A DNA stretch of 8,085 nucleotides from CAZWUW01 sp964636895 (GCA_964636895.1 CAZWUW010000106.1:1-8085); one strand, 5' to 3'; shown: positions 1 to 6,848, counted from the first letter of the stretch. Made by a program: numbers and translations. The notes: a model not told the origin generated them from the sequence alone.

Positions 1-707
1 TAATTAAGGAAGGGGAAGGATTTGTGGTTTTGACAGATATTCAGGGAGTGGAAGACCACCTTGGGGATATGGATTTCAAAGTAGCCGGTACGCAAAAAGG
101 GATTACGGCGATTCAGATGGATATCAAAATTACCGGTATTAGCCGGGATATTTTGGCTCGAGCTCTTGACCAGGCGCTTAGGGGTCGGTTGCATATAATG
201 GAAAAGATGCTGGCTGTGCTGCCGGCACCGAGACTGGAGCTTTCACCGTATGCGCCACGTATTATTACTTTTACAATAGACCCGGATAAGATTCGAACTG
301 TTATTGGACCGGGTGGTAAAATGATTAAGAAGATTATCGATGAAACCGGCGTGAAGATTGACATTGAAGATGACGGCCGGGTATTTATTGCTGCTGTTGA
401 CGGTGTGGCCGGACAGCGGGCCAGGGAGATTATTGAGACGCTGGTGGCGGATGTGGAAGTAGGCAAGATTTATCTGGGCAAGGTTATGCGGATTATGGAT
501 TTTGGCGCATTTGTTGAAGTACTGCCGGGCAAAGAAGGCTTGGTGCATATTTCCCAGTTGGCCGAACAGCGGGTAGGTAAGGTTGAGGACGTTGTTAAGC
601 TTGGTGACGAAATCATGGTTAAGGTTACGAAAATCGATGAACAGGGCCGCGTCAACCTTTCCCGCAAGGAAGCGCTCAGAGCGCAACAACAGACAGTTGA
701 ACAATAG
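1..707 (+). CDS. pnp: Polyribonucleotide nucleotidyltransferase (PNPase), 3' part of gene
   Basis: PNPase is a cytoplasmic 3'-5' phosphorolytic exoribonuclease that degrades mRNA. The gene is cut by the window edge: the frame is open from base 3 (reading I-K-E-G-E-G-F before the first in-frame GTG at 24), so that GTG is an internal valine. The visible part begins in the second RNase PH domain with the diagnostic stretch EDHLGDMDFKVAGT (about bases 51-92), which carries its conserved acidic residues. A KH domain follows (about 258-452) with the GPGGK loop near 306, then an S1 domain (about 462-668) with the DFGAFVE and GLVHIS signatures. The protein ends soon after S1 (LRAQQQTVEQ), so there is no long tail. 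An intrinsic terminator follows 23 bases after the stop. Identification is very secure; only the 5' end is missing. Confidence 0.97.
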   Translation, partial: IKEGEGFVVLTDIQGVEDHLGDMDFKVAGTQKGITAIQMDIKITGISRDILARALDQALRGRLHIMEKMLAVLPAPRLELSPYAPRIITFTIDPDKIRTVIGPGGKMIKKIIDETGVKIDIEDDGRVFIAAVDGVAGQRAREIIETLVADVEVGKIYLGKVMRIMDFGAFVEVLPGKEGLVHISQLAEQRVGKVEDVVKLGDEIMVKVTKIDEQGRVNLSRKEALRAQQQTVEQ

Positions 708-730
708 TATTGGCTGAAAAAGCAAAGATC

Positions 731-763
731 TTCGGGCTGGTGAAAACAGCCTGAATTTTTTTT
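731..763 (+). terminator. Intrinsic terminator after pnp
   Basis: The arms TTCGGGCTG (731-739) and CAGCCTGAA (747-755) form a 9-bp stem containing one G-U pair, with the 7-base loop GTGAAAA. Eight consecutive T follow at 756-763. This is a classic Rho-independent terminator. It separates pnp from nfo, although some read-through cannot be excluded. Confidence 0.9.
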
Positions 764-813
764 AAAAGCCAAAACCTCAAATTGAACTTATGAATATGAG
801 GGAGTGTTACTAA

Positions 814-1650
814 ATGCGTTTGGGAATTCATATTTCCATTGGCGGAGGTCTGGCAAAGGCAGCACAGGACTTAGCGCAACTGGAATGCAGGGCCGGTCAG
901 ATATTTTCCCGCAGTCCCCGGGGAGGCAAAGCCAAAAAATTAGACCCGCAGGAGGTGGCATTGTTCCGGCAATTATGTGTCAGTAATGATATCGCTCCTG
1001 TGGTGGTACATATCCCTTATGTGCTCAATCTGGCCACCGGTGACCCGGAAATGCATGCTTACGCGGTTAACATGGTTAAGGAGGACCTGGTGCGGGCCGA
1101 TATGTTGGGGGCTAAGTACCTGGTTCTGCACATGGGCAGTCACCGGGGTATTGGTGAGGAAAAAGGCCTGACACAGGTAGCGCGGGCACTTCAGGAAGTA
1201 TTGTGCGATTATTCTGGTGAAACCGTTCTTTTGTTGGAGAATACTGCCGGCAGCGGGTCGGAAGTAGGATATAGTTTTGCCCACCTGGCCACTGTATTGG
1301 CTGCCATCGGTGATGCGAAAACCGGTATTTGTTTCGATACCTGTCACGGATTTGCTGCCGGGTATGACTTGTCCGGGGAAAAGGAAGTGGCTGCAACGAT
1401 TGAATCTATAGACAGGATTGTTGGCCTTAACCGGTTAAAGCTGATACATGCCAATGATGCCATGTATCAGCTTGGTTCGAAAAAAGACCGCCATGCTCAT
1501 ATTGGTCATGGTCATATCGGGGCAGCCGGATTCCGGGCTTTACTGCATCATCCGGCGATTAAAGATGTTGCTTTTATTTTAGAAACACCGGTTAACGAGC
1601 AGGGTGACTTTGCTTATAACTTAAATGTTATGCGTCACCTGGCGAAATAA
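814..1650 (+). CDS. nfo: Endonuclease IV (AP endonuclease, Nfo family)
   Basis: Endonuclease IV is a Zn-dependent enzyme of base excision repair that cuts DNA 5' to abasic sites. The 278-residue protein has normal family length and is a TIM barrel. All nine expected metal ligands can be placed by family motifs: H66, H106 (LHMGSH), E142 (LLENTAG), D175 and H178 (FDTCHGFAAGYD), H212 (HANDA), D225 and H227 (DRH) and E257 (ILETP). The ATG start is set by GAGGGAG at 798-804, 9 bases upstream. Residues 225-236 are unusually histidine-rich (DRHAHIGHGHIG): position 232 is His where I would expect Glu or another residue, but it is not a metal ligand. The gene lies after the pnp terminator and 21 bases before a SleB-like gene. 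In Bacillus subtilis, nfo is expressed in the forespore and helps protect spore DNA, which fits this neighbourhood; regulation here is inference. I found no convincing promoter in the 50 bases upstream. Confidence 0.96.
   Translation: MRLGIHISIGGGLAKAAQDLAQLECRAGQIFSRSPRGGKAKKLDPQEVALFRQLCVSNDIAPVVVHIPYVLNLATGDPEMHAYAVNMVKEDLVRADMLGAKYLVLHMGSHRGIGEEKGLTQVARALQEVLCDYSGETVLLLENTAGSGSEVGYSFAHLATVLAAIGDAKTGICFDTCHGFAAGYDLSGEKEVAATIESIDRIVGLNRLKLIHANDAMYQLGSKKDRHAHIGHGHIGAAGFRALLHHPAIKDVAFILETPVNEQGDFAYNLNVMRHLAK
1438..1473. repeat. 13-bp perfect inverted repeat inside nfo
   Basis: AAGCTGATACATG (1438-1450) and CATGTATCAGCTT (1461-1473) are exact reverse complements separated by 10 bases. The repeat lies in the coding sequence for K-L-I-H-A-N-D-A-M-Y-Q-L, which includes the metal ligand H212. 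No T-run follows, so it is not a terminator. Its function is unknown. Confidence 0.9.
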
Positions 1651-1671
1651 GGTTAGTCAAAAGTAACCGGT

Positions 1672-2109
1672 GTGGCAGACATGCAGACAATCGGTGCCAT
1701 GAAAAGGGTTTTGGCTATGCGTCAAAAAGAAAAAGCATTGCAGGAGCTGGGATATTCACGGCAGGATATTGAACTGCTGGCCCGAGCCGTCCATGGCGAG
1801 GCCCGGGGTGAACCCATGCAGGGGCAAATAGCGGTAGCTGCTGTAATTGTTAATAGGACGAAATCAGCGGATTTTCCAAATACTCTAAGAGGAGTTGTTT
1901 TCCAATCCGGGGCTTTTGATGCTGTAGAGGATGGACAGATTTGGCTGGCACCGGACAGAAAAGCTAAAAAAGCTGCGGAATTAGCAGTTTTGGGGCAGGA
2001 CCCCAGCGAAGATGCGGTTTATTACTATAACCCGGACAAAACCACCAATAATTGGATATGGTCCCGGCCGGTGGTGAAAAGAATCGGTCGTCATGTATTT
2101 GCCCGGTAA
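1672..2109 (+). CDS. SleB/CwlJ-type spore cortex hydrolase, catalytic domain only
   Basis: This protein of up to 145 residues is a single Hydrolase_2 (SleB/CwlJ) domain, expected to cleave cortex peptidoglycan as a lytic transglycosylase during germination. The core motif is LLARAVHGEARGEP (residues 36-48), with E43 the likely catalytic Glu. Further family motifs are QIAVAAVIVNR, FPNTLRGVVFQ, AFDAVEDGQIW and a C-terminal NNWIWSRPVVKRIGRHVF, which resembles SleB more than CwlJ. Neither a signal peptide nor the N-terminal peptidoglycan-binding domain of SleB is present, and an in-frame stop at 1654-1656 rules out an upstream extension. The start is uncertain: GTG 1672 gives the longest form, ATG 1681 has only a weak GGTG upstream, and ATG 1717 has the best ribosome-binding site (AAAAGGG at 1702-1708, 8 bases away) and would give 130 residues with the domain intact. 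It lies 21 bases after nfo, probably cotranscribed. Confidence 0.88.
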   Translation: MADMQTIGAMKRVLAMRQKEKALQELGYSRQDIELLARAVHGEARGEPMQGQIAVAAVIVNRTKSADFPNTLRGVVFQSGAFDAVEDGQIWLAPDRKAKKAAELAVLGQDPSEDAVYYYNPDKTTNNWIWSRPVVKRIGRHVFAR

Positions 2110-2155
2110 TAGCCTGTCCATTAAATCCCAGCCTAGCCAAAAAGTAAATATATCT

Positions 2156-2194
2156 GTTCTAACCAGCAAATTTGGTTAACCTTTGCTGTAGAAC
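2156..2194. repeat. Bulged 13-bp inverted repeat with palindromic loop
   Basis: GTTCTA (2156-2161) and CAGCAAA (2164-2170) pair with TTTGCTG (2182-2188) and TAGAAC (2189-2194), giving 13 pairs interrupted only by a 2-base bulge (2162-2163). The loop contains the self-complementary octamer GGTTAACC (2174-2181). No T-run follows, so an ordinary intrinsic terminator is unlikely. It lies between the SleB-like stop and the promoter candidate of the GH18 gene. It could be an operator, an RNA stabiliser or 3'-end structure, or part of a small RNA. Confidence 0.75.
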
Positions 2195-2218
2195 TAATTG
2201 CCGGCGGCTTTCCCGACT

Positions 2219-2247
2219 TTGTCACCCGGCCTTTTTCCCCCTATACT
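2219..2247 (+). promoter_or_regulatory. Candidate sigma-A-type promoter for the GH18 gene
   Basis: TTGTCA (2219-2224, 4 of 6 to TTGACA) and TATACT (2242-2247, 5 of 6 to TATAAT) are separated by exactly 17 bases and lie about 40 bases before the GH18 start. The rest of 2110-2289 contains no gene. A sporulation sigma factor cannot be excluded, since CTATACTTTA loosely resembles a sigma-K -10 element. Confidence 0.45.
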
Positions 2248-2289
2248 TTATTTTGAGGAGAAACGTCCATTATTGAGGGGAGAGGGGAT

Positions 2290-3546
2290 ATGAGGAAGCG
2301 CCGGTTCTTTGCACAGAAAAAGGTGTTTATTGTCTTTGCGGCGGTAATATTCTTATTGCTAAGCATGGGTGGGCTTGCTTTGGCCGAAGAAAATTTAACC
2401 GCTACGGTGGATGAAGTATACCGGAATACTGATAAGATTTATTCAGGCGCTGGAGTATTTGGGCTGATTCGTGATTTAAACAAAACAATAAAAGCCCGGA
2501 TGGCGGCCAAGGCTAATCAGGGCAATACGCAAGGCGGCGGCCCCCAAGGCAGCCCTGAAGTAGTGATTCCGCCACAAAGGACAGAAGTACTTGGCTATTA
2601 TGCCGAGGACTGGCCGGGTGACGACCGGTCAATGAAATCAGTTGCCAATAACGAAAAAGCCCTGACTGCTATTGCCACGTTTTCCTTCCAGATTGACCGC
2701 CAGGGGAATATAAAAGGTGCTGCGCCACAAAATGCGCTCAAGACATCTAAGGCCTCCGGCATCAAAACCCTGGCACTCATACATAACTGGGCCGGTTCAA
2801 GTTTTAGCCGGGACACGGTTCATAATGTGCTGACCAACCCGGAAGCTACGAGTAATACAATCAATAACATAACAGATTTAATTATCAGCAATGGTTATCA
2901 TGGAGTAAACATCGACTTTGAAAATGTTGATCCTGCCGACCGGGCTGCCCTTAACAAGTTTATGGCCAGGTTAAGCAGTGCACTAAAGGAGAAAAACCTT
3001 AAAGTCACCATGTCGGTGCCGGCCAAGACTGAGGATAACCTAAAGAATGGTTGGAGCGGAGCTTTTGACTATGCCGAACTTGGTAAAGTTGTTGACCAGT
3101 TGATGATAATGACTTATGATGAAAGCTGGTTCGGTGGACCGGCAGGGCCGGTAGCCTCCTACGGCTGGGTGGAAAAGGTGGTTAAGTATACCGTATCTCA
3201 GGTGCCCAAAGAAAAAGTATTGATGGGTATTGGAGTTTACGGTTACGTTTGGGATACCGCTACCGGTAAATCAACCCGGGCTATCCCGACTGCCGGTGCG
3301 ATGGCTAAAATACTGCAAGTTAATGCTACTGTAATCTGGGATGATAAAGCCAAAGTACCTTATTATCACTATTGGCAAAACGGCAAGAAACACGTAGTCT
3401 GGTTTGAAAGTAACGACAGTGCGGCCTTAAAATTAAATTTGGTCAAGCAATATGGATTGGGCGGGATAGCAATCTGGCGGCTTGGATTTGAAGCCGACGG
3501 CTTTTGGTCCATGGTAAAAGATAAAATGACAGCAGCCAAGCAATAA
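2290..3546 (+). CDS. Secreted glycoside hydrolase family 18 protein, spore cortex-lytic (YaaH/SleL/YvbX-like)
   Basis: This is a 418-residue GH18 protein, probably acting on peptidoglycan as an N-acetylglucosaminidase. A signal peptide occupies residues 1-32 (basic MRKRR, hydrophobic core, A-L-A before E33). Residues 33-75 are of unknown type and 76-97 form a Gly/Gln/Pro-rich linker. The GH18 barrel spans about 98-410: it opens with EVLGYYAEDW, carries the catalytic HGVNIDFEN motif (D209, proton donor E211), then MTYDESW (274-280), and closes with GGIAIWRLGFE (W396). The NIDFEN and MTYDE forms are typical of the YaaH/SleL/YdhD spore branch rather than of chitinases. Unlike YaaH and SleL it has no LysM repeats, so wall targeting would rely on the N-terminal region. 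The start is supported by AGGGGAG at 2276-2282. It is followed by a strong terminator and so is likely its own transcription unit. Family assignment is secure; the substrate is inferred. Confidence 0.92.
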   Translation: MRKRRFFAQKKVFIVFAAVIFLLLSMGGLALAEENLTATVDEVYRNTDKIYSGAGVFGLIRDLNKTIKARMAAKANQGNTQGGGPQGSPEVVIPPQRTEVLGYYAEDWPGDDRSMKSVANNEKALTAIATFSFQIDRQGNIKGAAPQNALKTSKASGIKTLALIHNWAGSSFSRDTVHNVLTNPEATSNTINNITDLIISNGYHGVNIDFENVDPADRAALNKFMARLSSALKEKNLKVTMSVPAKTEDNLKNGWSGAFDYAELGKVVDQLMIMTYDESWFGGPAGPVASYGWVEKVVKYTVSQVPKEKVLMGIGVYGYVWDTATGKSTRAIPTAGAMAKILQVNATVIWDDKAKVPYYHYWQNGKKHVVWFESNDSAALKLNLVKQYGLGGIAIWRLGFEADGFWSMVKDKMTAAKQ

Positions 3547-3555
3547 GTTTTTCTT

Positions 3556-3583
3556 ACCTCCCTTAAAACGGGAGGTTTTTTTT
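3556..3583 (+). terminator. Intrinsic terminator after the GH18 gene
   Basis: ACCTCCC (3556-3562) pairs with GGGAGGT (3570-3576) in a perfect 7-bp stem with a 7-base loop, and the T-run extends through 3583. It lies 9 bases after the stop codon and separates the GH18 gene from the ylxY group. Confidence 0.92.
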
Positions 3584-3654
3584 GTAATATCCCGGTTAAT
3601 AGATGAATAGATTTTTAAAAAAGGCTGTATCGGCGTGTATCGTCAATTTTATCC

Positions 3655-3661
3655 GGAGGTG
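3655..3661 (+). promoter_or_regulatory. ylxY: Ribosome-binding site that decides the ylxY start
   Basis: GGAGGTG lies 6-7 bases before GTG 3668. A longer in-frame GTG at 3635 exists but has no purine-rich element and would bury this near-perfect Shine-Dalgarno sequence inside the gene, so 3668 is preferred. Confidence 0.85.
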
Positions 3662-3667
3662 TCAAAA

Positions 3668-4384
3668 GTGCGGGTATTTTTTTTGGATTACTCTAGGATA
3701 CTAAAAAAAGCTTTATTAGCAATGGCAGTTTTATTAGTGCTACTATTGGTTTATAAAATGCTTCAGAACAATATTCTGGCACCGGCCACCGGCCGTTATG
3801 AACCGATTTATCAGGGTAATGCCGGGGCAAAGAAAATTGCTTTAACCGTTAATGTGGTTTGGGGTGAGGAATTCATACCACAAATGCTTGATATCTTAAA
3901 AAAAAATGATATAAAGGTGACTTTTAATATTGGTGGACAATGGGCAGAGCAATTTCCGGAACTTACAAAGCAAATGGCAGCAGCCGGGCATGAAATTGGC
4001 AATCATGGCTATTCACATCCCCACCCCACTTATTTAAATAAAAAGGCTAATGCTGAACAGATTCTAAAGACCGGGAAAATTATTTACGACCTGACCGGTA
4101 AAAAAACCTCATTTTTTGCTCCGCCTTATGGAGAATTTAACGATACTGTGCTGCAGGCCGCCGGAGAAAACGGTTATCAGACTATATTGTGGAGTATTGA
4201 TACCATTGATTGGCAGAGACCGGCACCGGAAATTATTATCAAACGAGTGACCACAAAAGCTCATAATGGCGCCATTGTTCTAATGCATCCAACTGCTCCT
4301 ACAGTACAGGCGCTGCCCATTCTGCTGGCCAAACTGCATAAAGAAGGTTACCGGTTTGCCAAAGTGTCTGAGATTATCCGGTGA
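3668..4384 (+). CDS. ylxY: YlxY-type polysaccharide deacetylase homologue, membrane-anchored, active site altered
   Basis: This 238-residue protein (from GTG 3668) has an N-terminal membrane segment at about 15-32 and a NodB-fold deacetylase domain from about 55 to 235. The position after pnp and before a DD-carboxypeptidase and mlpA, with the motif TVNVVWGEEFIP, points to YlxY. Active deacetylases have T-F-D-D-G here, the first Asp being the catalytic base and the second a metal ligand. This protein has N62 and V63 instead. Motif 2 keeps both histidines (NHGYSH, H113 and H117), motif 3 is FAPPYG with Ala where Arg is usual, DTIDW is present, and H207 is kept in IVLMHP. It may therefore be inactive or use altered chemistry; as I recall, the Bacillus YlxY has a similar change. 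Its TGA stop lies in the ribosome-binding site of the next gene. The first gene after a terminator, it probably has its own promoter, but I could not identify one in 3584-3654. Confidence 0.88.
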   Translation: MRVFFLDYSRILKKALLAMAVLLVLLLVYKMLQNNILAPATGRYEPIYQGNAGAKKIALTVNVVWGEEFIPQMLDILKKNDIKVTFNIGGQWAEQFPELTKQMAAAGHEIGNHGYSHPHPTYLNKKANAEQILKTGKIIYDLTGKKTSFFAPPYGEFNDTVLQAAGENGYQTILWSIDTIDWQRPAPEIIIKRVTTKAHNGAIVLMHPTAPTVQALPILLAKLHKEGYRFAKVSEIIR

Positions 4385-4389
4385 GGTGA
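4383..4389 (+). promoter_or_regulatory. Ribosome-binding site overlapping the ylxY stop, for a TTG start
   Basis: GAGGTGA overlaps the ylxY stop codon (TGA 4382-4384) and lies 6-7 bases before TTG 4396. The arrangement suggests translational coupling of ylxY and the carboxypeptidase gene and supports TTG as the start. Confidence 0.75.
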
Positions 4390-4395
4390 CGTTTT

Positions 4396-5556
4396 TTGAA
4401 GTTAGCCAACAAATACCTGGTTATCTTTCTGTTAGTGTTGTTTATTTGTCCGGCAGCGCCGGTCGCCGCCCTCGAAAGACCTTATGTCAGCGCCGACGCA
4501 GCCATATTGATGGACGGCCGGACAGGACAGGTTTTGTTTGCCAAAAATCCGCATAAGCAGCGTCCACCGGCTAGTACGACAAAGATTCTGACAGCGCTAT
4601 TGGCTTTGGAATTTGGGAACCTTAACGATACAGTAACTGTGAGTCCCGGAGCAGCCCGGGTAGAAGGCTCAAGTATTTATTTGGAGGCTGGTGAAAAGCT
4701 AAAACTAGCTGATTTAATTACCGGCGCGTTGATGAAATCCGGTAATGATGCCTGTACAGCCATTGCTGAACATATTAGCGGCAGCGTGGAAGATTTTGCC
4801 GAATTAATGAATAAAAAGGCTGTACTGCTAGGTGCCCGGAACTCACATTTTACCAATCCGCACGGACTACCCAATCGGCAGCATTATGTTACAGCCTATG
4901 ATTTGGGTATAATAGCAGTACAGGCTCTAAAGAACAGAAAATTTGCCGATATCGTTAGCGTCAGGGAGCAGACCATTGACTGGCCGGGTAAAGACTGGGA
5001 CCGCCGGCTGACGAATACAAACGAATTATTATGGCGCTATCATTGGGCAGATGGGATAAAGACCGGTACCACCAGTGAAGCCGGATCGTGTCTGGTGTCT
5101 TCTGCCAGCAAGGATAACCGACGTTTGGTGGCGGTGGTGCTAAAAAGTGGTAACCGGTATAACGACACAATTAAGCTTTTTGAATTTGGTTTTGCCAAAT
5201 TCGCATACCGGCAGGTGGCGGTAGCCGGTGAGGTTTTCCGGTCGGTACCCGTTCAGCAGGGTATGACGGATCGGGTGCCGGTGCGTTCCGGCAAAGATCT
5301 GTCTGTTTTGGTTCCCAGGGACAGGCCGGCAGCCTTGGAAATCAAAAGTATCATTAAATCAGGCTTAAAAGCACCGGTGATAGAAGGACAAAAAGTTGGT
5401 ACGCTGGAAGTATTTTTAGACGGTCAAATGCTGGGTAAAACAGAATTGTTGGCCGGGACGGCAGTACCGGAACGTACGTGGTGGAGACTACTGAAAAAAT
5501 GGTGGGAAGAAAAAATAATTAAAGGAATTTCCGGAATACTCTCGAAAACAATCTAA
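4396..5556 (+). CDS. dacF: D-alanyl-D-alanine carboxypeptidase (penicillin-binding protein, DacF/DacB type)
   Basis: This 386-residue class C low-molecular-weight PBP (peptidase S11) removes the terminal D-Ala of peptidoglycan stem peptides outside the membrane. A signal peptide is at 1-25 (cleavage near V-A-A). The three active-site motifs are in order: S60-T-T-K63 within PPASTTKILTAL, S115-G-N117, and K222-T-G224. A PBP5-type C-terminal domain follows (about 270-360), then a tryptophan- and lysine-rich amphipathic tail (TWWRLLKKWWEEKIIKG) suited to anchoring on the outer face of the membrane. Length is close to that of Bacillus DacF and DacB. Translation starts at TTG, supported by GAGGTGA overlapping the ylxY stop. 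In spore formers such enzymes adjust cross-linking of cortex or germ-cell wall, fitting the neighbours. The choice of dacF over dacB is tentative; the enzymatic class is secure. Confidence 0.93.
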   Translation: MKLANKYLVIFLLVLFICPAAPVAALERPYVSADAAILMDGRTGQVLFAKNPHKQRPPASTTKILTALLALEFGNLNDTVTVSPGAARVEGSSIYLEAGEKLKLADLITGALMKSGNDACTAIAEHISGSVEDFAELMNKKAVLLGARNSHFTNPHGLPNRQHYVTAYDLGIIAVQALKNRKFADIVSVREQTIDWPGKDWDRRLTNTNELLWRYHWADGIKTGTTSEAGSCLVSSASKDNRRLVAVVLKSGNRYNDTIKLFEFGFAKFAYRQVAVAGEVFRSVPVQQGMTDRVPVRSGKDLSVLVPRDRPAALEIKSIIKSGLKAPVIEGQKVGTLEVFLDGQMLGKTELLAGTAVPERTWWRLLKKWWEEKIIKGISGILSKTI

Positions 5557-5591
5557 ATGTATAAGAATTAAGGATACAAGGGGGCTTTTTC

Positions 5592-6842
5592 ATGTATCAA
5601 AAAGAAACCCTGCCTAACGGCGTAAAGATCATTACTGAAGAAATTCCGCATGTCCGTTCAATTTCTATTGGTTTATGGGTAGGTGTTGGGTCGAGGGATG
5701 AATTGCCGGAAATAAACGGGATGGCTCATTTTATTGAACATATGATGTTTAAAGGAACCGCAAAGCGCTCTGCGAAACAGATTGCAGAAACGCTGGACGC
5801 TGTTGGCGGTCAGTTAAATGCCTTTACATCCAAAGAGTATACATGTTATTATGCCAAGGTTTTGGACGAGCATCTTAATGTAGCGATTGATTTGTTGGCC
5901 GACATGTTTTTTAATTCGTTGTTTCTGGCGGAAGAAATGGAAAAGGAAAAAAATGTTATCATTGAAGAAATCAAAATGTATGAAGATGCGCCGGATGAAC
6001 TGGTGCATGATTTTTTTGCCAGTACCATTTGGCATGGACATGCATTGGGCCGGCCTATCATAGGTAGTCAAGAGATTATAGAAGCTGTTACTCGTGAACA
6101 AATGATGGACTTTTATAAAAAGTTTTATGTGCCTGAATCATTGGTTGTAGCTGTGGCCGGCAATATCAAACATGAATCGGTAGTAGCCCGCTTGATGCCG
6201 TGGTTTTCATCATTTGCCGGTCAGAAACAGCCCGGAAATTATCAATCACCGATAGCCAGAGCATGTACACTGGGTAAGCAAAAAGAGACAGAGCAGATTC
6301 ATCTTTGTCTGGGCACGCCAGGTCTGCCGCTGGACCATGAAAAAACCTATATTTTGCATGTGCTAAACACTATCCTTGGTGGCGGCATCAGTTCCCGGTT
6401 ATTTCAGGAAATCCGGGAAGAGCGGGGACTGGCTTATTCAGTTTACTCTTACCACAGTTCTTACCGGGATGCCGGACTTTTTTCCGTATACACCGGCTTG
6501 AGCAGGAAAAATCTGGATGAAGTATTGGCGTTAATATCAGGACAAATGCGAGATATTAAAAAGCAGGGGGTCAGCGCCGAAGAAATGCAGCGGGCTAAAG
6601 CTCAGCTCAAAGGGAGTATGTTTCTGGGGCTGGAAAATGTCAGCAATCGGATGAGCAGACTGGGCAAATCAGAATTATGCCTAGGCCGGGTGGTTACACC
6701 GGATGAAGCCGCAAAAAAAATTGACCGGGTAACCGGAGAAGAAATACAAGAACTTGCAGATTCGCTTTTTATTAAAGAAAAATTTACTATTGCCGCTATC
6801 GGGCCTGAACAAAATGTTCCGGTTGAATTGGCTTTGGATTAG
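5592..6842 (+). CDS. mlpA: M16 family zinc peptidase (MlpA/YmxG, processing-peptidase type)
   Basis: This 416-residue soluble zinc endopeptidase belongs to the processing-peptidase group of the pitrilysin family. The inverted zinc motif H46-F-I-E49-H50 is present, with the distal Glu in IIEEIKMYEDAPDE (E125/E126) at the usual distance, and the C-terminal half carries the family signature GGGISSRLFQEIREERGLAYSVYS. There is no signal peptide, so it acts in the cytoplasm. AAGGGGG at 5578-5584, 7 bases before ATG, supports the start. It follows the carboxypeptidase gene by 35 bases and precedes dut by 18. Its place between ylxY and ymxH matches Bacillus, where this gene (ymxG/mlpA) has been linked to control of extracellular protease levels. 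That role is known for the homologue and not visible here. Confidence 0.95.
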   Translation: MYQKETLPNGVKIITEEIPHVRSISIGLWVGVGSRDELPEINGMAHFIEHMMFKGTAKRSAKQIAETLDAVGGQLNAFTSKEYTCYYAKVLDEHLNVAIDLLADMFFNSLFLAEEMEKEKNVIIEEIKMYEDAPDELVHDFFASTIWHGHALGRPIIGSQEIIEAVTREQMMDFYKKFYVPESLVVAVAGNIKHESVVARLMPWFSSFAGQKQPGNYQSPIARACTLGKQKETEQIHLCLGTPGLPLDHEKTYILHVLNTILGGGISSRLFQEIREERGLAYSVYSYHSSYRDAGLFSVYTGLSRKNLDEVLALISGQMRDIKKQGVSAEEMQRAKAQLKGSMFLGLENVSNRMSRLGKSELCLGRVVTPDEAAKKIDRVTGEEIQELADSLFIKEKFTIAAIGPEQNVPVELALD

Positions 6843-6848
6843 AAATAC

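Noticed and set aside
24..26. GTG at 24 as the start of the first gene
   Set aside because: The frame is open to the window edge and the residues before it continue the PNPase sequence; the gene simply begins outside the window.
113..772. Open frames on the - strand opposite pnp
   Set aside because: They have no ribosome-binding sites or recognisable domains and lie fully opposite a conserved coding region; they are antisense by-products of codon usage.
783..811. TTGAAC (783-788) as a -35 box for nfo
   Set aside because: At normal spacing the -10 would fall at about 806-811 and the transcript would start at or after the ATG; no acceptable alternative pairing was found.
973..1396. Open frames on the - strand opposite nfo
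   Set aside because: Same reasons: no start signals or family motifs, and the + strand frame is a complete, motif-intact enzyme.
3582..3610. TTGTAA with a -10 element as the ylxY promoter
   Set aside because: No acceptable -10 hexamer lies 16-18 bases downstream; a promoter is likely in this gap but I cannot place it.
5573..5580. GATACAAG before mlpA as a sigma-E -10 element
   Set aside because: It resembles CATACAAT but the sequence about 14 bases upstream is a poor -35, and it partly overlaps the ribosome-binding site.
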